Assembly (NCBI GenBank): GCA_963920525.1
Contig: OY986438.1
Coordinates: forward strand, 51,611,253-51,675,252
DNA: 64,000 nt
Source: Dichetophora obliterata
Lineage: Eukaryota > Arthropoda > Insecta > Diptera > Sciomyzidae
Direction of reading: 5' to 3'
The position numbers and the translations under genes were made by a program. Every line of letters begins with the position of its first letter. Within the stretch, counting starts at the first letter, position 1. Below, one piece after another: positions 45,590 to 56,335 of this stretch. The notes beneath the pieces were generated by a model that was not told the DNA's origin, did not search any database, and saw nothing but the letters and a program-made list of their open reading frames with translations.

Positions 45590-46210
45590 CCCCGGTATAT
45601 ATAACTGATGAGAGATGAATGACAGCTAGAAGAGGGTTGCCACCAAATTATTTTTTTTCATTTTATGTGCGCAAAATTTAGGCCATTACTTTTCATGCCA
45701 ATCGGAAAAAATAATTTTATATATCTGAACTGGCATAACTGTAGTGCTAACACGCCCATTTTTATTTCAGTTTTCGAAAGTAATTACATAATTATATTAC
45801 AAAGTTTAAGTCTAATACGACCAAAACCGTCCGAAATATAGCAATTTTATTGATTTGAGGGCGGTAGAAGGGGGTGTGTCAAAAATTTGTCCCTAAACCA
45901 TCTCGTACTCGAAAAAAATCTCTTGCCAAAATTACAGCTCAATTCCACTGAAAATGGAGCGTAAACATAGTTCGACCACGCCTATTTTTAGTAAAGTTGC
46001 CGTCAGTAACCATACGACCTAAATTACAATATTTTAGTTTAATATGATCCAAACTGTCTGAAATATAGTATTTCTATTGATTTGTGGGCGGTAAAAGGGG
46101 GTGAGTGTTTTTTTATTAACAGATATATTAAAAACAGATATTGTAAATTTGGTGGCCTTAGGTTTACCGTTCCTGAGATCTTAAGAGACACCGCACGAAC
46201 GATTTTATAT
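45590..46210. mobile_element. Helitron-derived modules
   Basis: Two repeats of about 240 bp spacing with CGCC(C/T)ATTTTTA, AGTTGCCG, CGACC..AA..T and GTCTGAAATATAG, the same modules as in the 38.9-41.4-kb Helitron. Ends are not definable. Confidence 0.55.
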
Positions 46211-46220
46211 ATACCTATAG

Positions 46221-46563
46221 TGGCGGCCGTAGCCTAGTGGGTTGCGTGCGTGGCCCCTAAGCTAAAGAACCGCGGTAGCCCGGGTTCAATTCCAGCTCAG
46301 ACAGAAAAGTTTTTTCAATTGAATTAATTTTTCTGTTCGGTCGTCACCTCTCTGCAGACAATGGCAAACCTCAGAGAGTAAAAATTGCCATGTAAAGCTT
46401 CTTGAGAACATAAGCCGTTCGGAGTCGGCATTAAACACGTAGGTCCAGTTCTCGGTCATTTGTGATCAAACATTTAATAACACGCACAACACAATTGATC
46501 AATAGAAGCTAGGTCAAAGTCCTTCCAAGGGCTGAAATGGCCAGTTTATTTTATTTATTTTTA
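46221..46563 (+). mobile_element. tRNA-derived SINE, family 1, full-length copy C
   Basis: Nearly identical to copy B (35139): the same A and B boxes, body and TTTATTTTATTT tail. The head reads TGGCGGCCGTAGCCTAGTGG. High similarity between B and C suggests fairly recent activity. Confidence 0.9.
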
Positions 46564-47308
46564 TATATAGAAGGGCGGTAAAAGTAGGCGTGGCAACATT
46601 TATATATATATAGTGAACACCACTACGTCTTATAGCACGTACACACCAAGTTTCATTATAAAAACATTCACAACTGAGGAACTGTAATGATTTCTGAAAA
46701 GTAGGCGTAGTTATAGTTCAACCATGCCCATTGTAAGTTGAGTTGCCGATAGAAGCCACACGAACTTTATTACAAAATTTTAGACTAAAATAACCGCATC
46801 CGTCTGAAATATAACATTTTTAATGATTTTTTTGCGGTAATAAGAGGTGTGGACATTTTTTGACAACAAATGTCTTATATTTGATGCTCTTTGGTCAATT
46901 ATTGTCTATTTTTCAAAAGGTGGTAACACATGGAAAAAGTACTAAATTTAGCAAGAAATCAATCCACCCAAATAAGTCAGGTAGTCAGCTAGAGTAGCTT
47001 GGTAGATGGGTACTTGGGAATTTGGGTACTTGTAACTTTACAAAAACAAAATGTACGGAATTTGCCAATCTACCCAACTACCCAAGTCAATGTGAATACC
47101 CTTAATGCAATAACTCATTTATTCACGCAATGCCTTCGTAGCAAAACAAAGCGTGTTGAAACTGCAAGCAATTCAAATAAGTGCAGATTTTAAGTTACAA
47201 CCCGTTATTTTAAAGAAGTAAAGTAACTTAAAAGAAAAAGTAAGTAGAGATGAAAATTAGATTGAAGAGAAGAAAGATAAAAAAAGAAAGAGAAATCCGG
47301 CTTTCATA

Positions 47309-47818
47309 CTATAATAATATAGTCTCAGCTATAATAGCTGAGACCCGGCGTGTTTCTGCCACGCCCCCGTAGCCAAACGTCTATAATTGTAAAATTAAGA
47401 ATGTATAGAGGTTTCACGCCCTCTTTTTCAACGCCCCTAAAATGTTATCAGTGAAACGGCCAATGTTAATTGTGGTCGAATACCGAATTCCAGTTGTGTG
47501 GGAGGTGCCAAGCCCCCTTGTCGAACGCCTATAAAATTTTATGCCGTGAAACGGCATGTGTAAAGTGTGGTCGAATATCGAATTCTGAGGCTGTGCGACC
47601 TATAATTCCAAAGCTATTGAATATCACGTCCAAATTGACCTGAAAAACGAAATGTGCGTCTACAGCGCCACCTCTTAAAAATTTTCGACTTTTATTTTTT
47701 CCTAAACCTTTGCGTAGCAATTACGAACAAACCCGAAAAAGGAAGTATTTCATTTGGTCCAGTCGTTTTCAAGTATTAAGCATCCGAACAAACCACGATC
47801 TATTTTTATATAAACAGA
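47309..47818 (-). mobile_element. 510-bp non-autonomous Helitron
   Basis: Minus strand 5' end TCTGTTTATATAAAAATAG (47818) preceded by A. Near the 3' end is a perfect hairpin GTCTCAGCTAT/ATAGCTGAGAC (47322-47344), then ATTATAG and T at 47308. The terminus is ATAG and not CTAG. A ~98-bp direct repeat with GTGGTCGAATA(C/T)CGAATTC lies inside (47470, 47570). Confidence 0.65.
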
Positions 47819-48115
47819 TGTGCTGGCAGTGTGTTGGCTTTTTTTTCTATTTCATCTGCCTAAATATATAACCACTCACATTTTACGACACTCCACCAAA
47901 CATATGAAAACAAAAAATGTTAATGACATTGTTAGGGTCCAAAAAAGTTAATAATTATAAGCAGCGTACCCTATATTCATTAAGAGGGTCCCTGGGGACC
48001 TTTAAACGAGCAACCAGTAATCAGATTAGTACAGGGTTGTCCATATTCGAAGCGCCCATCTGGCAACACTGTAACTTTCCGCAGTGATGCCAAATCGACT
48101 AATGACATACCGCGT

Positions 48116-48841
48116 TTGAAGCGTCATTCCAAGCAAATGTTTACAATGGAACAGTACACGCCACGCGAACGCTCTAAAATTGTTGAAATTTACATTCAAC
48201 AAAACAAGTCAATAGTGAAAACTCAACGTGCTTTCAAAAAATTTCAGTTGAACGGAACGGTAAACAAACAAAATTGCCGTATTTATGCCACTGAAAATCC
48301 ACAAGAGATTCAAGAGGTACCTCTTCACGATGCAAAAGTCACTGTTTGGTGTGGCGTTTGTGCTAAAATGCTCATTGGGCCGTTCTTTTTCGAAGATGAT
48401 AATGGCCACAGAGTTACTGTCAATCAGGAGCGTTATCGCGATATGATAAACAATTTTTTCATGCCAATCGTTCGTCGAAAGCATATCAGGCACTACTGGT
48501 TTCAACAAGACAGCGCGCCACCACACACAAGCCGCACTACAATCGATTTTTTGAAGCAATTGTTCCCTGGCCGTTTGATGTAAAAAAATGGTGATTTCGA
48601 TTGGCCGCCAAGATCACCAGATTTAACGCCTCCAGACTTCTTTTTGTGGGGTTATTTGAAATCAAAGGTTTACGTCAACAAGCCAAAGACCCTAGAAGAG
48701 CTGAAAACCAACATCCGTCAAGAAATAACCGCCATTCCCATCGAAATGTTGAAGAAAACTATGGAAAATGCTGCAAAACGTGCACAATATGTCGTAGAGG
48801 CCAATGGCGACCATTTACGAGATATGACGCGCACAGAATAA
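48116..48841 (+). pseudogene. mariner-type transposase (DUF4817 kind), deleted and interrupted
   Basis: N-terminal EQYTPRERSKIVEIYIQQNK is followed by a deletion join (AFKK to FQLNGTVNKQN) that removes the rest of the DNA-binding region and the first catalytic D (the SDE block). Then come TVWCGVCAKMLIGPFFFEDD, HYWFQQDSAPPHTSRTTIDF (second D), an in-frame TAA at 48581, and DLTPPDFFLWGYLKSKVYV (third D). The true C-terminus ...GDHLRDIIFKK is split: the last residues are coded at 53486-53506, after the insertion. The apparent DMTRTE end is contributed by the inserted element. Confidence 0.85.
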
Positions 48842-49185
48842 AAACATTGTGTTATATTTCACAGAAGAAAGACGCTTACGAAATTTTGCCTGCGTAAAAA
48901 GAAGTTCTCTCTGCAGCGTGCTTGTGAATTTTGCATGTATGCGTGACCGCTTGTACTCTTCGTTCATGATCGTTCGTTCTTTTTTTTTTGTGTGCTTTTG
49001 TCTTCAATCAATAATAACTTTAATATGTATCAACGTTGTTGAGTGGGGGTTTTTCGTTATGTGAAAAAATAGGACATTCTTTCTAATATCATTTGAAAAG
49101 AAGTGTGTATGCTTAATGGTTGTGCAGGTGTTCTTTTGTTTCTAGCTTTTGATTTAAGTTATTGTGATTATTAAGGTTTGAAAAT

Positions 49186-52100
49186 ATGCAAGAAGAAATT
49201 GCTGGTAAGTTCTAATGTATGGGTTAAGTAAAAATTATTCTTATTGAGCTTAACTTTTAGATGCAATAAATCCAAAAAAAAGACAAAAGCGATTGAAATA
49301 TCGAAAACAAAATATTGCAAAAGAAAATGTTGAGCGTGGCAGAGAACATACAACAGTCAGTGGAAAAATTATTACAGCAAAAAAATTTCAAGGACAAGTT
49401 ATTTGCAAATGCAATAAAGATTGCTGCAAAGATATTGATATTGTTCGCCAGAAAAAAATTTTTGATAGTTTCTACAATGTATCTAATTGGACACAAAAAA
49501 CTTTACTGATCCGATCAACAGTTAAGAAGATTGCGGTCTCTCCTAAGCCAAGACCTATTGTTCCATTAAGGGCACATAAACATAATTTTGAATATTCATT
49601 AGAAGATGATGATGGAATACATCGAAAAGTTTGCAGGACGTTTTATATGAAATGTTTAAGCCTAACGTCGTCGCGAATACAAAGTGCTTTAAAAACTGCG
49701 ACAAGAAACCCCAGCGCTATCGAGGCTCGCGGACGAGCTCCTCCAGCAAATAAAACCTTGGAGATCGATCGCCAAAATGTTATAAATTTCATAAACCTTT
49801 TTCCGAAGTACGAATCGCATTACAGCCGTAAGAAATCCGAAAAAAATATTTGCACCCTAATTTAAACTTAAGGAAGTTTTACGAAGAATATAAAAGTTCT
49901 TGTGAAGCAAAGAACGCTAATGTTGTTTCCCATTATGTCTTCAGTGAAATTTTCAACAATAATTTTAATTTAAGTTTTAAACTCCTGCACACAGATACGT
50001 GCAAAACTTGCGATCATTTACAATGCGCTTTAAAAGCAACCCTTGTGCAAGCAGAACTTGATGAACTTAAAGAAAAACAACAGAAACATATGGAATCCGT
50101 GGAAAGGGCATGCAACGAATTTAAACAAGACGTAGATAAAGCTACTCAAAATAGATGTTCAGCAGTTTTGACATTTGATCTCCAAAAAACATTGGAAACA
50201 CCTGCATTGACAACATCAGTTGCGTATTATAAGAGGCAATTATGGACGTATAATTTGTGTGTATTTGATGAAGTAAAAAAAAGAGGTAAGTTTTCAATCT
50301 TCATTCTTCTACTTTGCATGCAAAGCAAATTTAACAGGTTACAGCATAATGTTTTAAGGGGAAAATACGTTTTAATATAGTGAAACTATTTTTTACAGCT
50401 ATTCTATATTAAATGAATAAAAAAATTATATATTACACCATACGACAGCACTTTTCACACACGAAGTAAACCATATACACGTGAAATTAGAGACAAAGGA
50501 TAGTAAAACTGTGTTCTCACTTTTTCTCTAGAACGTCTTTAAAAAATTTATTTAAATACTTAAATCCTTAAATGAGAGAAGACAATATTGTCATGCTTTG
50601 AAAGTTTAAAGTATTTAAACAAACATTTTTAAGCAATTCTTTTTTTAACTTAAAAATTCTTAAAAAAAATTCTATAGTTGTTAAGAAAAAGTGAGTACGC
50701 AGTTTTACTATCCTTTGTCTCCAGTTTCACGTGTATACGGTTTACTTCGTGTGTTATAAAATGTTCCCATAATTGTTTAGGAAGTTACGCTCAAACTTTT
50801 CTAATTGAATCTACTAACGAAATAAAAACATAATTTCAGTAACAATTGATTTTTACTAAAATAAAAGTAAATTTAATGGTAAAAGTAATACTAAAGTAAA
50901 AAAATTTTATAGTTTATTTAAAGATTTTACGAAATATTCCAATTTTAGGGAAATCGATATAAGTTAAAAATTTCCTAAATTTTAAAATATAATAGATATA
51001 TTAATACTAGCTCAATTTTCGTTTGAGGTGTCCTTATAAAGGTAATAAAAAGTGATTTTAACTCAAACCTAAAAAACAGTTCTAAAATTTTTAATAATGT
51101 ATTATTATGATGTACAGGTTTTTGACTACTATTTCTTAAATGTAATTTGAAATGAAAATATAAAAATGAAATTTTTCCCCTAAGTTTCTCCACTTGTTTG
51201 GAGACATCTTCAGGGGAGATTTTTTATTTTTACAAAAAGCACAATATTTAAAAATTTACCAAAACAGTTGAACAAAAAGACCAAACCTCGGGAAAAATAG
51301 AATGTAAAATAGAAAATAGAAAAAAATAGAAAATAGAAAAAGCAATTTTAAAATGTAATGGTCAAAAACATCCACATCATACATATTAAATAAAATATTT
51401 GTTGAAATTCGTAAAAAAATTACAATAATTTTACTTATAATCTCGAAAAAGTTAACAGAAATGTTTCAAGGGACATTTTTTGACCTTTTTTGAATTATTT
51501 ACTTTTCTAAGTCATTTTAAAAATACAATAATGCATGTATACAATAATATAAAATATGCAGGTGTTGCCAAACAAACGGTTGGTTTAAAAACTCATACGC
51601 TCAAAAAATTTAACTAAAATGTAAAATTCTTAGAGCGGTACGTTTACGCTGAAACTCGATTATTTGCCGAGCGATTAACTTTTGCGCGAGTTAACTTTTT
51701 CGCGATTCTACGTATTTGTTATTATTAAAATTACTATTAATGTCATAAACAGGCGACAATGTTAGCTTAATAAGCATATTTTTGTTATTAATAGGATACA
51801 TGTACATATGGAATGAAAGCGTTGCCTCAAGAGGAGGGCAAGAAATTGGGTCATGCTTTATTTACCATTTGCAAAATCACATACTTGATTCAACGGAAGA
51901 AATTGTTTTATATTCAGATTCTTGTGGAGGACAGAATCGCAACATTAAACTTGCAGTACCCCTGAAGCATTTTTTGGCATCTTCTAATATAAAAACAATC
52001 ACTCAAAAATATTTCATATCGGGTCACAGTTATAACAGTTGCGATAGATGTTTCAGCTTGATAGAAAAATACAAAAAAAAAATCGAGGTTGTGCCAACTC

Positions 52101-52567
52101 CAGACGCTTGGCTAAACATAATAGCGGAATCTAAAAAAAATGAACCAAAGTTTCATATTAAGAAAATGGAAAGTGCTGACTTTGTTAGTTCCAAAGAACT
52201 GGAGAAGCTGATTGTCAACCGAAAAGTCGATATTACTGGACAGAAAATAAATTGGTTTAAAGTTGAAAAAATCACGCAAGAAAAGCAAAATATATTCCAA
52301 CTTATTTTTTTCACCGCAAATTTGACACATGTGGTAAATTTAAAAAAGAGAAGTGTATGTGAGGAAGAATTTAAGACGGTGCATTTGTCTTGTTTGTATC
52401 CAGAAGGGAAAGCTATCACAAAAGCTAAATACTTAGACCTTCTTCAGCAAATGAATTTCATTCCTATAGAATCTCGTCACTTCTTTCAAAATTTGAAGTA
52501 CGAAAACTGTTCAGATATCGACTATGGTATTGTAAGCGATGGCAATGATGATGAAAATATTTGTTGA
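49186..52567 (+). pseudogene. putative DDE-type transposase gene, three exons, one frameshift
   Basis: Exon 1 is 49186-49204 (MQEEIA..), donor GTAAGT, 56-bp intron, acceptor at 49260. Exon 2 runs 49261-50285 and exon 3 51795-52567; intron 2 is 1509 bp and holds a MITE. Joined length is about 605 residues. Visible: a basic start (KKRQKRLKYRKQN), a Cys cluster (CKCNKDCC, residues about 45-55), ESHYSRKKSEK, a CKTCD pair, then AVLTFDLQKT (first D), YYKRQLWTYNLCVFDEVKKR, YMYIWNESVASRGGQEIGSC, IVLYSDSCGGQNRN (second D) and SGHSYNSCDRCFSLIEKY (D/E candidate). The hydrophobic-strand-then-D pattern is that of an RNase-H-fold nuclease. The A run at 49840-49846 is one base short (7 A), shifting the frame inside ...KSEKKYLHPN. 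From memory, insect proteins of this type are listed as uncharacterised (DUF7869). Confidence 0.75.
50457..50754. mobile_element. 298-bp MITE in intron 2 of the transposon gene
   Basis: Inverted arms of about 75 bp starting ACACACGAAGTAAACC and sharing CACGTGAAA, GACAAAGGATAGTAAAACTG and CTCACTTTTTCT. TSD unclear. Being intronic, it need not disrupt the gene. Confidence 0.75.
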
Positions 52568-53055
52568 ACACAACTTTTTATACATTTTTATGTTTTTATA
52601 TTGTTTTTTTTAAATTGATTTTAAGTGAAATATTTTTTTAGTTCTTCTGTTATCATATTGATTTTTTATTTAATTTTAAATGAAATATTTTCCTTATTTA
52701 TGTTTAATTAGTAACACAAATTTTTTCCTAATGTGGCTTTAAAATCATTCAAATAAAAATAAATAAAACTAATTATTAAATAACTTGCATTAATTTAATT
52801 TTCTTAGACGATATACATAAATAATTGGCTGTATTAAAAACTGAATGCAAAATTGCCTTCATAAAATATATTATAGCGAGTTTGCATCCAAGTCAGCATC
52901 GCTTGTTGACCAAAGCAGCAACAAATAAAACCAATAACGAACGAAGAGTACAAGCGCTCACGCATACATGCAAAATTTACACGCACGCTGCAGAGAGAAC
53001 TTATTTTAACGCTGGCAAAATTTCGTACGTGTTTTTCTTCTGTGAAATAAAACAC

Positions 53056-53464
53056 AATAAGGCTTCTCATCTAAGCATGTAACTGACCCGTAAACATTGT
53101 AAACCTTGTGAACTTACATGCGCGTAAACTATCTGTCAAAATTTGTATGGGCGAGAGTTTACATCATTTCCGAGCCTATTTTGTAATGTAAACTAGCATG
53201 TAAATCTACGTGTGTGAATGAGGGTTGTCTTTGGCGCTAATCATTACATATTTAAAGTAGTTGAAGTAAATATGAACACGTTTTATTTATTTTTCTATGT
53301 TAATGAAGGTTTTTAAAAGGTTTAAAATTTAAAAAAGCTATAATGTTGTCACAGCAGCAGCCGCCATTTTGTCGACATTTACACTATTTACACTTTATCG
53401 CTCATCAAAAGTTTAAATGCTATACATGTTTACAAGTTTACATGCTTAGATGAGAACCCTTAAT
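53056..53464. mobile_element. 403-bp MITE in the right TIR of the 48.8-kb transposon, TSD AAT
   Basis: Element 53059-53461 with ends AAGG(C/G)TTCTCATCTAAGCAT in inverted orientation and AAT on both sides. Removing it with one AAT makes the right TIR of the host transposon match the left TIR base for base across the junction. GTAAAC words recur inside. Confidence 0.85.
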
Positions 53465-53622
53465 GTTTTTATTCTGTGCGCGTCATATCATATTCAAGAA
53501 ATAATGTAAGCAAATCTACTTGAACCCAATTAAATGATATTCATGACGAACAGACAAAAAATTGTGGTTTCTTTGATTTATTTAAAAATAAAATAGGCGC
53601 TTCGAATATGGACAACCCTGTA

Positions 53623-54060
53623 GATTCGGAGATGATCCTAACAAGCCATGTAAGATATAAGATATATAAGGGAGACGACATAGAATCATATTTCAATATT
53701 TTTCAACACATTAAATATTTCTTAGCCAGTTTTCTACCATTCTACTTCTTTAAATTGTTTCAGCTGCACTCTGTTTTAACTCACTTTATTCCTACTTAGT
53801 AATTAATGATACTTTTAATTGAATAATAGTTATTTATTAAGTTCAAATTAAAAATTATATGCACTTTGTAATTAAAATGTTTATATGTGTCAATTATCGC
53901 TAAGCATAAATCTTTGTACCTATTGTGAAACTGTACATTAAAAGAATCAAGTTCTTATTGTACTATAGACAAACAAACAAATAAACCTAATTTTGTGCAT
54001 GCTAGTTTGTCTGTTGATGCTAAATATGAATCTCGCGCAACTACTGTAGGCTACTGTTAG
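53623..54060. other. noncoding, no feature seen
   Basis: Right flank of the mariner copy; no frame or repeat with support. Confidence 0.45.
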
Positions 54061-54290
54061 GCTTTAGCCAAATTACGCGGTTTTTTGGAAAATGAGGAGA
54101 GGATTACCGTAACCTACCCAATGCAATGTTGAATATTGTTTTCAAAAACCTTTAAAATATCCAATTTGTACTCAAAAAAAGGCCAAAAGTTGTTTTTGTT
54201 TCTTAACTCTTCATATAACATTATTTATTTGCAAAAATTGCTTCATTTGCTTAAAATGTTTTGTTTATATATTTTACAATGTTCTGCAGC
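54060..54290. mobile_element. Helitron-related fragment
   Basis: Shares AAAATGAG(A/G)A(A/G)AGG, CAATGTT, ATATCCAA(C/T)TTGTACTCAA and ATAACAT.ATTTA sequence with 39520-39725 inside the large Helitron, in the same order. Confidence 0.6.
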
Positions 54291-54333
54291 AGGGGTGCGC
54301 ACACATATAGATACATACACATTTTTATGTTTA

Positions 54334-54988
54334 TGTTGTGAACAGTGTTGCCGTTCTGATACAATTGGATCCATTCGGATACTTTTACCCTTCAAAAATT
54401 GATGGATACTTTTTTAAGCCTCAGTGTAAGTTTAGATGCTTTTTAAAAAAATGTGTTTTAATATGAATATGTATATATTTTTGTTTGCAAAATATAAAAA
54501 GGAGGCAGTCCCTTAAATTAAAAAAAAAACGTTAAGATAAATGATGACATGAAAACATTTTTGGGCAATATTTTCTTATCAAAAAATGCATTAAATTGGA
54601 AAATATTTTAAATAATACTTATGAAGTTTATGTAATTAAAGGGAAATAATAACACATATAAGAGACTGAATTACTGAAATTAATGTTCCTTTTTGATATT
54701 AACTATTATACATGTTTTGTTTCTTATTATTACATTTTTATTTAGCAAATATTTTTTGTTAGTTTAAAAATTAAATAAATGAAATTTTTGTGGAAGCTTA
54801 TATAATTGGGTTTCTTTATTTAAAAATATTGAAGTTGTTTTTTATGTTATATAAAATTTATATATTATTGGTTTGTGGATTTTGATAAGTAAATACTTTT
54901 TTATTGAAAAGTGGATACTTTTGGGTACTTTTTTGACTTTTTCATGGTTACATTTTTTAGAAACGTCACGGCAACACTTGTTGTAAAC
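54334..54988. mobile_element. 635-bp TIR element (AGTGTTGCCGT)
   Basis: Element 54344-54978 with short TIR AGTGTTGCCGT and AT-rich interior repeating GGATACTTTT. TGTTGTGAAC and TGTTGTAAAC flank it, a possible 10-bp TSD with one change; superfamily unresolved (Mutator-like would fit the length). Confidence 0.55.
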
Positions 54989-55980
54989 CTTTAGCTTTTA
55001 AAGTTTGCACTTGAAAAAAAGCACGAGTTCAAAAACGAAACGAAAGAAACAAATTTTCAATTAGTAATGGGTAAACTCGATACTTTTTTTTATATTTGGT
55101 ATCAAGTTTACTTCGAAACTCGATACTTCTTCTTGATACTTTTATACTCGCTTCGTTTCTAAGAACCCACGTATTTTCGCAAGCAATCACTAAAATGGCT
55201 GCAATTAAAGTTATACTTATTTTCTCTAACTTCTTGGCAGAGTCAGAAGCTTTCATGACCAGTAAAAATGCCTTCCAGGCACCATTAATTAATTTAAGAA
55301 CTCTTAAGTTAAAAAATAAAAACTTCCTGCATTTTCTGCTTTCAAACGGTTTCCCCTAGGTGATAAAACCTATCCAGATATAGAAAAAATACGTTCACTT
55401 GGCACGGAGGATGCGACTATTGCTACGGTTTAAATATTCTTCATGAAGATAATGGTTCAGTCCTGTGATTGGTTATACGATTCTGGTTCGAAATCTGTCG
55501 TTTTGACTTCGAAATCTACACAAATAAAGTCTACGTCTATTGTTTGGTTTTTGATTTCACTTTTTTTCATGAGCCTCATTAGTTTTTAAGCAGATTCTTT
55601 AAGACGTGTCATCAGTGAAAGCCTTTGATTTGTACCTTAAAATGCAATTAAAATAATTTAATAACATTAAAAAATTAAATAATTGACAAATGTTGGGTTC
55701 AATAAGGTCGATAAAGATAAAATGTCGTTAAGTTCGAGGCAATAAAATCTTCGGTTTGAATTGAATATTAGTTGTTTTATGAAGCACCGGCTTTCCGTAT
55801 TTAATGAAGCGCTCTGTTTTTTTAGAAATGACTGCAAACCTCTAATACACTCAGCTAAATTCAATTAAAGGTAGCAACATTTATGCTAAAATCTTCTCTT
55901 GAAAAAGTGACTGTGACTTTTTTTTGTTATTTTCTTTTGGGCCTTTATTTCGTATTGTTGTTTTAGTTCGTTGAATATTA
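54989..55980. other. noncoding, short ACTCGATACTT repeats
   Basis: ACTCGATACTT recurs at 55076 and 55118, with GATACTTTTATACTCG after. The open frames 55029-55359 have no clear domain. Confidence 0.4.
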
Positions 55981-56335
55981 GTTCGGCTCATTGGCGTCGG
56001 AAGCGGGGGGAAAAGGGGGCAGTTGCCCCCCCACTTTTTTAGATAGATAAACAATTTAAAAGGAAAACTTCAAAAGTTATTCAAAATATCAGTTTTTTTT
56101 ACAACGATAATATTTTTGTAGTATATATTTTCCTCTTCTTTCTCTCTTCTTCATAAGCATGCTTGCGGATAACCATTTTCTTTCTCTGTGTTTGCAAAAA
56201 GATAGAACAAAATCTAGAGTTTCTATTGCAAGCCCACCACTTCAGTTTAAAAGCACCCTTAAGTATGTAGCTTAATGCTTGTTAATTTTGCAACTCTGGT
56301 AAGAAAAAATTTGACATGTTCTTAGGGGCTTTCCA

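Larger units (their letters stand above)
45083..47099. mobile_element. 2-kb TIR element hosting two SINEs and Helitron-like DNA
   Basis: Left end GTATTCACACTGACGTGGGT and right end complement of GTATTCACATTGACTTGGGT; the TIR continues AGTTGGG|TAGATTGG, and the left one is split at the bar by SINE family 2 (45109-45490). The interior has Helitron-related modules (45590-46210, 46570-46870) and SINE family 1 (46221-46563). No transposase. Confidence 0.65.
48822..53488 (+). mobile_element. 4.66-kb DNA transposon with ~150-bp TIRs, TSD ATAT, own gene
   Basis: Element 48826-53484. Both ends read inward as GACGCGCACAGAATAAAAAC, with inverted arms of about 150 bp (left to about 48975; right 52937-53055 plus 53465-53484, parted by a MITE). 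ATAT flanks both sides, and removing the element with one ATAT restores the mariner C-terminal codons, which proves the ends. It carries a three-exon gene (49186-52567). A 4-bp TSD excludes Tc1-mariner, hAT, Harbinger and piggyBac; Sola elements have 4-bp TSDs and are the best guess. Confidence 0.85.
48032..53620 (+). mobile_element. mariner-type element (TIR CAGGGTTGTCC) split by a larger transposon
   Basis: Left TIR CAGGGTTGTCCATATTCGAA (48032) and its complement at the right end (53620), each bordered by TA. The transposase gene starts at 48116. At 48826 a 4659-bp element interrupts it; the gene's last codons and 3' UTR continue at 53489. Without the insert the mariner copy is about 0.93 kb, shorter than a full one, owing to an internal deletion. 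Confidence 0.9.

Noticed and set aside
48240..48270. LNG in the mariner copy as a mutated catalytic D
   Set aside because: The catalytic D of this enzyme group lies in the preceding SDE block, which is deleted here; the LDG/LNG position is not catalytic.
48601..48897. 98-codon frame overlapping the mariner gene
   Set aside because: Different phase from the transposase; a shadow.
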